Position numbers and translations under genes: made by a program
Source: Sphingomonas sp. PR090111-T3T-6A
Lineage (GTDB): Bacteria; Pseudomonadota; Alphaproteobacteria; Sphingomonadales; Sphingomonadaceae
NCBI RefSeq assembly: GCF_000383095.1
Contig: NZ_AORL01000023.1
Span: forward strand, 112 to 64,111
Reading direction: 5' to 3'
Length of the DNA: 64,000 nucleotides
Notes under the pieces: model-generated
Database searches by the model: none
Told to the model about the DNA's origin: nothing
Seen by the model: only the letters and a program-made list of their open reading frames with translations
Shown: positions 17,497 to 26,513 of the stretch, one piece after another
How the letters are laid out: every line of letters starts with the position of its first letter
How positions within the stretch are numbered: position 1 is the first letter of the stretch

Positions 17497-18249
17497 ATGA
17501 CGAAGAGACTGGTCGCGTTCGATCTCGACGGCACGCTGGCCGAGAGCAAGCAGGCGATCGATGCCGAGATGGCGGGGCTGCTTGCCCGCCTGACGGGCGT
17601 GGCGGAGGTCTGCGTGATCTCGGGCGGCGACTGGCCGCAGTTCAGGACGCAGGTGGTCGACCGGCTCCCCGCCGACGCGCGGCTGGAGCGGCTGTGGATC
17701 ATGCCGACCTCGGGCACCAAGCTCTATCGTTTCATCGAGGGGGCGTGGACGGCGATCTACGCGGAGGATTTCTCGCCGGAAGAGCGCGACCGCATCCTGA
17801 AGGCGCTCGACAGGGCGGTGGAGGAGGCCGGCTTCAAGGGCGAGAGGACCTGGGGCGAGCAGATCGAGGATCGCGGCAGCCAGATCACCTTCTCGGGGCT
17901 GGGGCAGGAGGCGCCGCTCGACGCCAAGAAGGCGTGGGACTCGGATCGCCGCAAGCGTGAGACGATGCAGCAAGCCGCCCAGAGGGAATTGCCCAACCTC
18001 TCGATCAACATCGGCGGCTCGACCTCGATCGACGTCACCCACAAGGGCGTCGACAAGGCCTATGGCATCGGGAAGCTGGCCGAGGCGTCCGGCATCGCAA
18101 AGGCCGACATGCTCTTCATGGGCGACGCCGTCTACCCCGGCGGCAATGACTGGCCCGTGCCCGACAAGGCGAAGGTGGACACAGTGGCGGTCGGCTCGAT
18201 CGCGGAGACCAAGCGTGCGATTGAGGCCTGTATCTTTTGCCTCACATAA
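17497..18249 (+). CDS. HAD-IIB hydrolase, phosphomannomutase-like
   Basis: This 250-residue cytosolic protein is a HAD-superfamily type IIB phosphatase similar to eukaryotic-type phosphomannomutase. Motif I is FDLDGTLAES (nucleophile Asp and acid Asp), motif II is in ISGGDWPQF, and motif IV is MLFMGDAVYPGGNDWPV. The C2 cap lies between (about residues 85-185). Related bacterial proteins work as sugar-phosphate phosphatases or mutases. ATG 17497 follows GGAGG at 17486-17490. The class II aldolase upstream makes a sugar-phosphate pathway plausible. Confidence 0.8.
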   Translation: MTKRLVAFDLDGTLAESKQAIDAEMAGLLARLTGVAEVCVISGGDWPQFRTQVVDRLPADARLERLWIMPTSGTKLYRFIEGAWTAIYAEDFSPEERDRILKALDRAVEEAGFKGERTWGEQIEDRGSQITFSGLGQEAPLDAKKAWDSDRRKRETMQQAAQRELPNLSINIGGSTSIDVTHKGVDKAYGIGKLAEASGIAKADMLFMGDAVYPGGNDWPVPDKAKVDTVAVGSIAETKRAIEACIFCLT

Positions 18250-18340
18250 GCAGGCCTTCTCCGCGCCTTATCGGATTTTCCCCTCGCATCCGTGACAATC
18301 CTGTTGCACGAGCGTGCGGTTCGTTGCGGAGGGGTGGTTC

Positions 18341-20281
18341 ATGCGCAGGTCGTTGCCGTTGCTGTCTGTTGCGTTGCTGGGTTCGTCGGCGCTGGCCGCC
18401 GGCTATGATCCCCACGCCGCCTTCGCGCCGCTGACGCTTCCGACGCCGGTGAACGCTTATCGCTCGGGCAGCGGCCAGCCGGGGCTGTCCTATTGGCAGA
18501 ACCGCGCCGACTATCAGATACACGCCACGCTCGATCCAAAGGCGCACAGCCTCTCGGGCGAGGCGGCGATCGCCTACACCAACAACAGCCCGGACACGCT
18601 GGACGTGCTCTGGCTCCAGCTCGACCAGAACATGTACCGCCCGAACTCGCGCAGCCACGCGGCCGATGGCGCCTCGCTGCGGAAAGGAGAGGGCTCGACC
18701 GACGGCTACACGATCGAGAGCGTCGAGGTGGAGCAGGACGGCCACCGCGTCGTCGCCCAGACAGTGGAGAGCGACACCCGCCTTCAGGTCCGCCTGCCGT
18801 CCGCGCTCGCCGGGCATGGCGGCAAGCTGACACTGCACGTCCGCTATCGCTTCGCCATTCCCGGCGCGTTCGGCGGGCGGATGGCGTGGGGCAAGGTGAA
18901 GGGCGGAGAAATCTACGACCTCGCCCAATGGTATCCACGCATGGCCGTCTATGACGACATCCGCGGGTGGGACACGCTCCCTTACCTCGCGCAGGAATTC
19001 TACCTCGAATATGGCGATTTCGATTATTGGGTGACGGTGCCGTCCTCGATGATCGTGGCGGGCTCCGGCGCGCTCCAGAACCCCGACGAGGTGCTGACGC
19101 CCCGCGAGAAGCAGCGGCTCGCCAAGGCCGCCGCCAGCGACGCGACGGTGAAGATCGTCGCGCCCTCGGAGATCGCCGCCGAACGCCCCAGGGCAGGCAC
19201 CAGGACCTGGCACTATCGCATGGAGAACACCCGCGACGTCGCCTTCTCGGCGTCGGACGCGTTCGCGTGGGATGCCGCGCGGATCAACCTGCCGGGCGGC
19301 AAGACGTCGCTCGCCATGTCCTATTATCCGGCCGAGAGCGTTGGCCCCAAGGCGTGGGACCGCTCGACCCAATATGTGAAGGACACGGTCGAGAAGATGT
19401 CGGCGCGCTGGCATCCCTATCCGTGGCCGGCGGCGATCAACATCGCGGGGCCGGCGTCGGGCATGGAATATCCCGGCATCGTCTTCGACGGCATCGAGGA
19501 CAAGGATGCGCCGCTCTTCTGGATCACCGCGCACGAGATCGGGCATAGCTGGTTCCCGATGATGGTCGGCTTCGACGAGCGCCGCGACGCGTGGATGGAC
19601 GAGGGCTTCAACACCTTCATCGACATCTTCGAGAGCGAGGATTTCAATCACGGCGAGTTCGCGCCCAAGCGCGACAGCGAATATGCGCCCGGCGGCGGCA
19701 ATCCGGTGGACGAGATTCTGCCCGTCCTTGCCGATCCCAATGCTCCGCCGATCCTGAGCCGTGCCGATACGGTGATCGAGAAATATCGCCACCCCGTCAC
19801 CTATTTCAAATCGGCGCTGGGCCTCGTGCTGTTGCGCGAGGAAATTCTCGGGCCGGAGCGCTTCGATCCCGCCTTCCGCCGCTTCATCGCGACGTGGGAA
19901 TTCAGGCATCCCAAGCCCGCCGACTTCTTCCGCTTCATGGAAAGCGAGACGGGCGAGGATCTGAGCTGGTGGTGGCGGGGCTGGTACGCCACCAACTCCA
20001 CCTACGACGTCGCGGTGACGAAGATCGCGCCCGCCAAGGACGGCCGGACGCTGGTGACGGTCGAGAATCACGATCCGCTGGTGATGCCGGTGACACTGCG
20101 CGTGAGCTTCGCCGATGGCGGCCATCGGGACATCCGCCTCCCCGCCGAGACATGGATTCGCAAGGCCTCGAACGAGGTGCCGGTGCCCGCCGGCAAGCGC
20201 GTCGTCGCGGCGGAACTCGATCCCGACCACAAGCTCCCCGATCATGACCGGAGCAACAATCGGATGACCGCGCAGCCATGA
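18341..20281 (+). CDS. M1-family metallopeptidase, secreted
   Basis: This 646-residue protein is a zinc metallopeptidase of the M1 (aminopeptidase N) family. A signal peptide (MRRSLPLLSVALLGSSALAAG) directs it to the periplasm. The N-terminal beta domain is followed by the catalytic site HEIGHSW (from residue 398) and the downstream zinc Glu in WMDEGFNTFIDIFE. The GAMEN-type exopeptidase loop is represented by PASGMEYPGIV. ATG 18341 follows GGAGGGG and was preferred to a start nine codons earlier. It begins a tightly packed chain with the next three genes. Confidence 0.9.
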   Translation: MRRSLPLLSVALLGSSALAAGYDPHAAFAPLTLPTPVNAYRSGSGQPGLSYWQNRADYQIHATLDPKAHSLSGEAAIAYTNNSPDTLDVLWLQLDQNMYRPNSRSHAADGASLRKGEGSTDGYTIESVEVEQDGHRVVAQTVESDTRLQVRLPSALAGHGGKLTLHVRYRFAIPGAFGGRMAWGKVKGGEIYDLAQWYPRMAVYDDIRGWDTLPYLAQEFYLEYGDFDYWVTVPSSMIVAGSGALQNPDEVLTPREKQRLAKAAASDATVKIVAPSEIAAERPRAGTRTWHYRMENTRDVAFSASDAFAWDAARINLPGGKTSLAMSYYPAESVGPKAWDRSTQYVKDTVEKMSARWHPYPWPAAINIAGPASGMEYPGIVFDGIEDKDAPLFWITAHEIGHSWFPMMVGFDERRDAWMDEGFNTFIDIFESEDFNHGEFAPKRDSEYAPGGGNPVDEILPVLADPNAPPILSRADTVIEKYRHPVTYFKSALGLVLLREEILGPERFDPAFRRFIATWEFRHPKPADFFRFMESETGEDLSWWWRGWYATNSTYDVAVTKIAPAKDGRTLVTVENHDPLVMPVTLRVSFADGGHRDIRLPAETWIRKASNEVPVPAGKRVVAAELDPDHKLPDHDRSNNRMTAQP

Positions 20282-20340
20282 TCCGCATGGGCGCGGCGGG
20301 AAGGCTGCGCCCATATCGCGCTTCGTGCGTTGGGGCTGTC

Positions 20341-21243
20341 ATGCTTGGTCCGGCGCGTCCGTTCATCTTTGCCGCCTTCCTGCTCGCGACGCCGCTCGGC
20401 GCGCGCCGCCCGCCGCCGCCTCCGCCCGATCTCGGGACGGTGACGCTCGATCGCATGGACCCGGTCGTCGACGCGACCGTGGCGGGTGTGTCGGCGAAGC
20501 TGGCGGTGGTGCTGGATCAGGGCGTCTATCTGGCGCCGCCTTTCGCCGAGAAGGTGCCGCTGCCGTGGAAGCCGGGCGGCTATGAGGAGGTCGGCCGCGT
20601 TCGTGTGCCCTTCCGGCAGGCGGCGGGCGAAGTGAGCATCGCGGGTATCACGACGCCAAGGGCGCTCTCGGTGCATGACGGCCCCTGTTGCCGGGGCCAT
20701 GATGGCGCGATCGGGGCGGCGGAGCTGCCCTGGTCCGTGGTGCGCTTCGGGCAGGAAGGCGGAGCGGGCGAGCAGCGCTTCCCGGCGGAGAACGACGCCC
20801 AGAGCGGGCTCAGCGTTCCGTGGCGCGTGGGCAGGTCGACGGTCCACATCGTCCTCGCGCCCGATGCGCCGGAGACGCTGGCGACCGCCTCGGCGGCGGC
20901 GGTCCTCGCGGGCACCTATGGCGGTCATTTCGAGGGGCAGGCGCGGCAGGCGGTGATCGCCTTCGGGGTCAATCGCCAGGTCCGCGACATGGTGCTGAGC
21001 CGGGCCGCGATGCCACTGGGGCTCAGGCTCGATCGCGTGGCGGTGCGGCTCGCGGACTTCGAGGGGAGCGGCAAGCTGCCGCAGGAGAAGGCCGACGGCG
21101 GCATCCTCGTCCGTCACGCGCCGCCGGCGCCGCAGCATGGCTGGCCGGCGCTCATCCTCGGGCGCGACCTGCTGGGCCGCTGCCCGGTCATCAGCGTTTA
21201 TCGGGACGAGGGAGCGATCGGCCTCGTCTGCAAGCCCGCATGA
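20341..21243 (+). CDS. Secreted aspartic-protease-like protein with degenerate active site
   Basis: This 300-residue protein starts with a signal peptide (MLGPARPFIFAAFLLATPLGA) and a proline run. Two half-repeats recall retropepsin-like aspartic proteases: DATVAGVSAKLAVVLDQG then DGAIGAAELPWSVVRFG, and later LILGRDLLGRCPVISVYRDE, which matches the usual C-terminal hairpin of this fold. The expected catalytic Asp-Thr-Gly reads Asp59-Gln60-Gly61 in the first half and is missing in the second, so it may be inactive. An upstream ATG (20278) overlaps the M1 stop as ATGA and could be the real start. The fold assignment is inference from pattern. Confidence 0.55.
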   Translation: MLGPARPFIFAAFLLATPLGARRPPPPPPDLGTVTLDRMDPVVDATVAGVSAKLAVVLDQGVYLAPPFAEKVPLPWKPGGYEEVGRVRVPFRQAAGEVSIAGITTPRALSVHDGPCCRGHDGAIGAAELPWSVVRFGQEGGAGEQRFPAENDAQSGLSVPWRVGRSTVHIVLAPDAPETLATASAAAVLAGTYGGHFEGQARQAVIAFGVNRQVRDMVLSRAAMPLGLRLDRVAVRLADFEGSGKLPQEKADGGILVRHAPPAPQHGWPALILGRDLLGRCPVISVYRDEGAIGLVCKPA

Positions 21244-22415
21244 GGGGATGGCGCGCGCTTGCCGCGCTGGCCCTGCTGGCAGGCGCGCCGCCGCCGGACA
21301 ACGGCGTGGTGTTCGACAAGGTGTGGGCCGACGTCCAGCGCCGATACTGGGACCCGGCGCTCCACGGCGTCGACTGGGAGGCGGCGCGGGATCGCTTCCG
21401 GCCGCAGGCGCTGGCCGCGCAGGGCGGAGGTGCGCTCTACGCCGTGCTCAATCATATGCTGGGCCTGCTCCACGACAGCCATGTCTTCGCGATCCCGCCA
21501 TCGGAGGTCCGTTATCAAGCCTCGCGCGACGCGGGCGAGGCGCAGGCGAGCTTCGGTTTCGCCTCCTATGAGGAGGAGGGCGGCTGGCTGGTCTATGCGG
21601 TGACGCCGGGAAGTGCTGCGGCACGGGCGGGAGTGAAGCCCGGCTGGCGGCTGATCTCGATCGACGGGCGGCCGGTGGATGTCGATCGCCATCCGAGCGA
21701 GGGCGAGCGGGCGCGGCTGGTGTTCGACGATGTGGCGGGCCGTCCGCGCGCGTTCGATCTGGTCGCTGCCTCCGCACCTCCGGACGAGCCCGTGCGCTTC
21801 CACCGGCTGGCGGGCGACATCCTGCTCGTCACGCTCGACGGCTTCGACTCGCGCGAGGATCGTCCCATCGCTGCCGAACTCCGCAATGGCCCCGAGCCCG
21901 CCGCCGTCATCCTCGACCTGCGCGACAATGACGGCGGCGAGGAGGAGACGGCCGCCCGCGTCGCCGGCCTGTTCTTCGCCGAGAAGCACACGCTGCTCCG
22001 CCGCATCGACCGCAAGCGCGAGGACAAGGTGCCGATCGAGGGCGCTGGCGGGCGGAGCTACACCGGGCCGATGGCGGTGCTGGTCGGCCCGAGGAGCGCG
22101 AGCGCGGCGGAGGCGCTGGCGGCGCTGCTCTCGGAATCGGGGCGGGCGGAAAGCGTCGGCGAACGGACGTCCGGCGCGCTCACCGGCGCTTCCATCGAGG
22201 ACTTGCCCGACGGCGGCCAGTTGAGCCTCGCCGATTTCGATGTCCGCACGCCGGGTGGCCGCAGGATTGAGGGCGTGGGCTTCACGCCCGCCCATTTCGT
22301 GCGCACCACGCCCGCCGAGATGGAGGCCGGCCGCGACCCCGTTCTCGCCGCCGCGCTGCATCTTGTGGCCGCCCCTTCGCTTTCGGCGCGCGAGACGCTA
22401 CATGCGCGCCCATGA
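21240..22415 (+). CDS. S41-family peptidase
   Basis: This 391-residue protein resembles C-terminal processing (S41) serine peptidases. It has a short N-terminal hydrophobic leader, a PDZ-like section (GWLVYAVTPGSAAARAGVKPGWRL), then the core with VILDLRDNDGGEEE and VGPRSASAAEALAALL, where the nucleophile Ser lies in the SASAAE motif. The usual catalytic Lys (TFGKG in Tsp) reads TSGALTG, so the Ser-Lys dyad is not conserved; a tricorn-type mechanism or reduced activity is possible. The start overlaps the preceding stop (ATGA) and its own stop overlaps prfC in the same way. Confidence 0.85.
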   Translation: MRGWRALAALALLAGAPPPDNGVVFDKVWADVQRRYWDPALHGVDWEAARDRFRPQALAAQGGGALYAVLNHMLGLLHDSHVFAIPPSEVRYQASRDAGEAQASFGFASYEEEGGWLVYAVTPGSAAARAGVKPGWRLISIDGRPVDVDRHPSEGERARLVFDDVAGRPRAFDLVAASAPPDEPVRFHRLAGDILLVTLDGFDSREDRPIAAELRNGPEPAAVILDLRDNDGGEEETAARVAGLFFAEKHTLLRRIDRKREDKVPIEGAGGRSYTGPMAVLVGPRSASAAEALAALLSESGRAESVGERTSGALTGASIEDLPDGGQLSLADFDVRTPGGRRIEGVGFTPAHFVRTTPAEMEAGRDPVLAAALHLVAAPSLSARETLHARP

Positions 22416-23971
22416 ATCCCTCCGCCAGCCGCCGCACCTTCGCCATCATCTCCCACCCCGACGCGGGCAAGACCACGCTTACCGAAAAGCTCCTGCTGGC
22501 CGGTGGCGCGATCCATCTCGCCGGTGAGGTCCGTGCACGCGGCGCCAACCGCCGCGCCCGCTCGGACTGGATGAAGATCGAGCAGCAGCGCGGCATCTCG
22601 GTCACGTCCTCGGTGATGACCTTCGAGCGCAACGGGTTGACCTTCAACCTGCTCGACACGCCGGGCCACGAGGATTTCTCGGAGGACACCTACCGCACGC
22701 TCACCGCCGTCGACTCCGCCGTCATGGTGATCGACGCGGCGCGCGGCATCGAGGCGCAGACGCGCAAGCTGTTCGAGGTGTGCCGCCTGCGTTCGGTGCC
22801 GATCGTCACCTTCGTCAACAAGGTGGACCGCGAAGGGCTCGATCCCTTCGTCCTGCTCGACGAGGTGGCCGACAAGCTCGCGCTCGACGTGACGCCGATG
22901 AACTGGCCGGTCGGCATGGGCGGCCTCTATGAGGGCCTCTACGACCTGCGCACCAACGTCCTCTCGCGCCCCGAGAAGGCGGACGAGCAGCTCACCGGCC
23001 TCGACGATCCGCGCCTCGATACGCTGGTCTCGCCCGAGGGCGCGGCGCGGCTGCGCGAGGAGGCGGAGCTGGCGCTCGGCGGCTATGGCCATTTCGACCT
23101 CAAGGCCTATCGCCATGGCGACCAGACGCCGGTTTTCTTCGGTTCGGCGCTGCGCGAATATGGCGTCGACGCGCTGATCGGCGCGATCGGCGAGCACGCG
23201 CCCCCGCCGCGCGAGCAGCCGGCGAACCCGCGCCCCGTCACCCCCGATGAGCCGAACGTGTCCGGCTTCATCTTCAAGGTGCAGGCGAACATGAACCCGC
23301 AGCACCGCGACCGCATCGCCTTCCTCCGCGTCTGCTCGGGCAAGTTCAAGCGCGGCATGAAGCTCAAGCAGGTGCAGACCGGCAAGACGATCGCGATCAA
23401 CTCGCCGATCTTCTTCTTCGCGCAGGACCGCGAGCTGGCCGAGACGGCGCTCCCCGGCGACATCATCGGCATCCCCAACCATGGCGTGCTGCGCGTCGGC
23501 GACACGCTGACCGAGGGCGAGGCGCTGACCTTCACCGGCATCCCCAACTTCGCGCCCGAAATCCTGCGCCGCATCCGTCTGCTCGATCCGACCAAGACCA
23601 AGCAGCTCCGCACCGCGCTCGTCGACATGGCCGAGGAGGGTGTGACCCAGCTCTTCAAGCCGCTGGTCGGCTCGCAGTGGATCGTCGGCGTGGTGGGCCA
23701 GCTCCAGCTCGAAGTGCTGATCTCCAGGCTTCAGGCGGAATACAACGTCGCCGCCGAGTTCGAGCCCGCGCCCTTCGAGACGGCGCGCTGGATCTCGGCC
23801 GAGAACCCCGCCGATCTCAAGGCCTTCATGGAGGGCCGCTCCTCCGCCATGGCCGAGGATCGTGACGGCGCGCCCGTCTTCCTCGCCCGCGATGCGTGGG
23901 AAGTGAACTATGTGGCGGAGCGCTCGCCCAACGTGCGCTTCTCCGCGACGCGCGAGCGGGCGTCTGCCTGA
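22412..23971 (+). CDS. prfC: Peptide chain release factor 3
   Basis: This 519-residue translational GTPase recycles RF1/RF2 after termination. G-motifs are clear: HPDAGKTTLTEKLL (P-loop), RGISVTSSVM (switch I), DTPGHEDFSEDTYR and NKVDREG. Domain II and III sequences such as MNPQHRDRIAFLRVCSGKF and WIVGVVGQLQLEVL are as in RF3. Length matches the family. The ATG overlaps the S41 stop codon by four bases (ATGA), so translation is coupled to the peptidase genes, an unexpected partner set for RF3. Confidence 0.96.
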   Translation: MNPSASRRTFAIISHPDAGKTTLTEKLLLAGGAIHLAGEVRARGANRRARSDWMKIEQQRGISVTSSVMTFERNGLTFNLLDTPGHEDFSEDTYRTLTAVDSAVMVIDAARGIEAQTRKLFEVCRLRSVPIVTFVNKVDREGLDPFVLLDEVADKLALDVTPMNWPVGMGGLYEGLYDLRTNVLSRPEKADEQLTGLDDPRLDTLVSPEGAARLREEAELALGGYGHFDLKAYRHGDQTPVFFGSALREYGVDALIGAIGEHAPPPREQPANPRPVTPDEPNVSGFIFKVQANMNPQHRDRIAFLRVCSGKFKRGMKLKQVQTGKTIAINSPIFFFAQDRELAETALPGDIIGIPNHGVLRVGDTLTEGEALTFTGIPNFAPEILRRIRLLDPTKTKQLRTALVDMAEEGVTQLFKPLVGSQWIVGVVGQLQLEVLISRLQAEYNVAAEFEPAPFETARWISAENPADLKAFMEGRSSAMAEDRDGAPVFLARDAWEVNYVAERSPNVRFSATRERASA

Positions 23972-24284
23972 CGGCGCGTAGCGGCCCGATCGATCCCGGT
24001 GGAGGCGTTGGCGCCGCTGCCGGGCGATCGGCTTTGTCGCGAGATCACCGGCGCTTCTTCGCGGCAATCCCCGGCGGCACCAGCCGGCCTGACCCTGTTC
24101 GGTGAGGGAGATAGCCCTATCCCGAGGGATTAACGGGACAAAGTCCCTCGATACTTATGTGAAACTCTTGCTACATTCTGACTCAATTCGGGTGAATTGG
24201 GTGCATGCGCGGCGTTCCGCGCAAGGATTCCCGACCATCTGAATGAACCGGGGGGATGGGAGTTCGGATCGACGGGGTGCGTCT
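23972..24284. other. Intergenic region between prfC and DUF2279 gene
   Basis: About 310 bases hold no recognisable gene. An inverted repeat CAATTC-GGGT-GAATTG lies at 24184-24199 and a smaller GATAGCCCTATC palindrome near 24111. The right half is AT-richer and probably carries the promoter of the next gene. Confidence 0.45.
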
Positions 24285-25364
24285 ATGGTGAAAGGGCGGT
24301 CGAAGGGTCTTGGCTATCATCGTGGCAGTGGATTGATCGGCAGGCGGAGCCTCTGCCTCCCCCTCGCCATGCTGGGGATGGCGATATCCGCCCCACTCCA
24401 CGCGCAGATCGTGCCGCCTGACGAGAGCCCGCCCGCTCCGCTGAGCATCACTCCCGCGCCGGAGGCTATCGCCCACAACGACTGGACCGCGCTCGATCGC
24501 CGGATCGCGCTGGCCAGCGCCGAGACCGCTTCTGCCGACGGCATCACGCTCTACGGCCCCGCGGACAGCCGCCCGCCCAAGCGACCCACCTACGATCCGG
24601 AACGCTACAACACGTTCGGCAAGCGTGTCGGCGCGGTGAAGTGGGAGTTCGCGACCGCCATCGCGCTCCTGACGGCCGTGAATCTGCCCAAGGATTTCCA
24701 CCACGGCTCGTCCTTCCACTTCCACGACGAGGGGCTGTTCGGGCACGACACCGACAATGTCGGCGTCGACAAGACGGATCATGCCTTCAACAGCTATCTC
24801 TACGCCGACATCTTCTATTCGCGTCTGAGGCGGAAAGCCGGTCCCGGCTTCCAGACGGCGCTCACGGCCGGCGTGCTGTCGCTCGCGGCCGAGGCTTATG
24901 GAGAGATTTACGACGGCTTCGAAGACAGCAGCGGCTGGTCAATGCAGGACGTGATGTTCGACATTGCGGGTGCGGGCTTCTCGGTGCTGCGGAACTCCAT
25001 CCCCGGCCTTGCCGACAAGGTGGATTTCCGCCTGCTTCTCACCCCCAACCGTCATTTCTATTCCTATGAAGGCAAGGAGCATTACCGGCAGCAGAAATTC
25101 CTGTTCGCGCTGAAGCTGGGCGGCTTCGAGACCTTCCAGCGCTCGCCGCTGCGCTTCGTCGATCTGGAGGTGGGCTATTATGCCAGCGGCTTCACCCCCC
25201 GCGAGCGGGCACGAGGAGACGAGCCGCGACGGCATCCCTTCGTCGGGCTGGGCCTCAACGTGAACGAGCTGCTCTTCAAGCATCCCGACAACTGGCCGGA
25301 GAAGGCGGCACATTCGGTGCTCACCTATATCCAGCTTCCCTACACGTCGGTGCGATCCGAATAA
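24285..25364 (+). CDS. DUF2279 (YfiM-like) domain protein, secreted
   Basis: This protein of about 359 residues has an N-terminal export signal (basic stretch, then LCLPLAMLGMAISAPLHAQ). The DUF2279/YfiM-type core is marked by GVDKTDHAFNSYLYADIFYSR, followed by Ala-rich hydrophobic segments and GEIYDGFEDSSGWSMQDVMFD, a pattern seen in small lipoprotein-like periplasmic or outer-membrane proteins. The C-terminal half is extra and has beta-rich character (FLFALKLGGFETFQRSPLRF). The function is unknown. Two starts are possible, 24243 and 24285; the shorter gives the better signal peptide. Confidence 0.72.
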   Translation: MVKGRSKGLGYHRGSGLIGRRSLCLPLAMLGMAISAPLHAQIVPPDESPPAPLSITPAPEAIAHNDWTALDRRIALASAETASADGITLYGPADSRPPKRPTYDPERYNTFGKRVGAVKWEFATAIALLTAVNLPKDFHHGSSFHFHDEGLFGHDTDNVGVDKTDHAFNSYLYADIFYSRLRRKAGPGFQTALTAGVLSLAAEAYGEIYDGFEDSSGWSMQDVMFDIAGAGFSVLRNSIPGLADKVDFRLLLTPNRHFYSYEGKEHYRQQKFLFALKLGGFETFQRSPLRFVDLEVGYYASGFTPRERARGDEPRRHPFVGLGLNVNELLFKHPDNWPEKAAHSVLTYIQLPYTSVRSE

Positions 25365-25370
25365 GGCGGT

Positions 25371-25886
25371 TCAGCCGAGCGGCTTGGCCAGCACCATCAG
25401 GCGGAGCGGCGGCGTCATCGGGATGGGGAAGGGGCGGTACTCGCCGGTGCGCACATAGCCGCGCCGCTCGTAATAAGCGAGCAACTCGGCGCGCTGCTCG
25501 ATGACCGACATCTCCATAGTATGCGCGCCGAAGCGGGTCGCGGCCTCGCGCTCGGCCGCCGCGATCAGGAGCTTGCCGAGGCCGGCCGCCTGCAAGCCCG
25601 GATCGACGGCCAGCAGGCCCAGATAGCCGACGCCCTCGCCCCGGTCGGTCACCTGCACGCAGCCGATCGGCACGCCGTCGCGGGTCGCCACCAGCAGATG
25701 CTCGCCCGGCTGGGCCAGGATCGCGGCGAGCGCCTCCGGCTCGATCCGCTGCCCTTCGACCAGATCGGCCTCATGCGTCCAGCCCGCCCGCGCACTGTCG
25801 CCGCGATAGGCGCGCTGCACCAGCGCATGGAGCGGCCCGAGATCGGCCGCGGCGGCGAGGCGGATGAGGACGGTGTCGGTCGTCAT
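25371..25886 (-). CDS. GNAT-family N-acetyltransferase
   Basis: This 171-residue cytosolic protein has the GNAT fold. The acetyl-CoA-binding motif A is LGLLAVDPGLQAAGLGKLLI (Q-x-x-G-x-G/A), followed by AEREAATRFGAHTMEM and YYERRGYVRTGEYRPFPI, the usual C-terminal strand. The acceptor cannot be deduced. The start MTTDTVLIRL was used; nine upstream codons look spurious. It is convergent with the DUF2279 gene (6-base gap) and lies downstream of the rpsI terminator. Confidence 0.88.
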   Translation of the reverse strand: MTTDTVLIRLAAAADLGPLHALVQRAYRGDSARAGWTHEADLVEGQRIEPEALAAILAQPGEHLLVATRDGVPIGCVQVTDRGEGVGYLGLLAVDPGLQAAGLGKLLIAAAEREAATRFGAHTMEMSVIEQRAELLAYYERRGYVRTGEYRPFPIPMTPPLRLMVLAKPLG

Positions 25887-25911
25887 GGGCATTCCATCGG
25901 GAAAGAAGGAC

Positions 25912-25948
25912 AAAAGAAAAGGGCGGCCCGACCGAAGCCGGACCGCCC
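25912..25948 (-). terminator. Intrinsic terminator after rpsI
   Basis: On the minus strand GGGCGGTCCGGC, loop TTCG and GTCGGGCCGCCC (two G-T wobbles) are followed by TTTTCTTTTG. It ends the rplM-rpsI operon. Confidence 0.9.
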
Positions 25949-25979
25949 CTTGTCTCGGGCAAACAGCTCCGAAAGCGGA

Positions 25980-26513
25980 TTAGCGCTTCGAGAACTGGAA
26001 GCTACGACGGGCCTTCGCCTTGCCGTACTTCTTACGCTCGACCGCGCGGCTGTCGCGGGTGAGGAAGCCGGCCTGCTTCACAGGCGTGCGCAGGATCGGC
26101 TCGAAGCGGGTCAGCGCCTGGGCGATGCCGTGCTTCACCGCACCGGCCTGACCCGACAGACCGCCGCCCTTGACGGTGGCGATCACGTCGTACTGGCCCT
26201 CACGGCCGGCGACGCCGAACGGCTGGTTGATGACGAGACGCAGCGTCGGACGGGCGAAATAGATTTCCTGATCGCGGCCGTTGACGATGATCTTGCCGGT
26301 GCCCGGCTTCAGCCACACGCGGGCCACGGCGTCCTTACGACGGCCGGTGGCATAGGCGCGGCCCTGCGCGTCGACCTGCTTCTCGCGGAGCGGAGCGGTC
26401 GGGGCGGCGGGGACGAAACCCTCGGTGCCGGTCGGAGCGGCGACAGCGGCGGCCGGAGTCTCGGCGCCGGTCAGCGACGCGAGGTCGGAAAGGGACTGGC
26501 GATTGTCGGACAT
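25980..26513 (-). CDS. rpsI: 30S ribosomal protein S9
   Basis: This 177-residue protein is S9 (uS9) of the small subunit, binding the head of 16S rRNA and reaching toward the P site. The conserved core begins at [19 protein letters not shown] and ends in the typical [17 protein letters not shown] tail, whose final Lys-Arg contacts P-site tRNA. About 45 residues of Ala/Pro/Thr-rich, probably disordered sequence precede the core, making it longer than the E. coli protein (130). Its ATG overlaps the rplM stop (TAATG). Confidence 0.98.
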   Translation of the reverse strand: MSDNRQSLSDLASLTGAETPAAAVAAPTGTEGFVPAAPTAPLREKQVDAQGRAYATGRRKDAVARVWLKPGTGKIIVNGRDQEIYFARPTLRLVINQPFGVAGREGQYDVIATVKGGGLSGQAGAVKHGIAQALTRFEPILRTPVKQAGFLTRDSRAVERKKYGKAKARRSFQFSKR

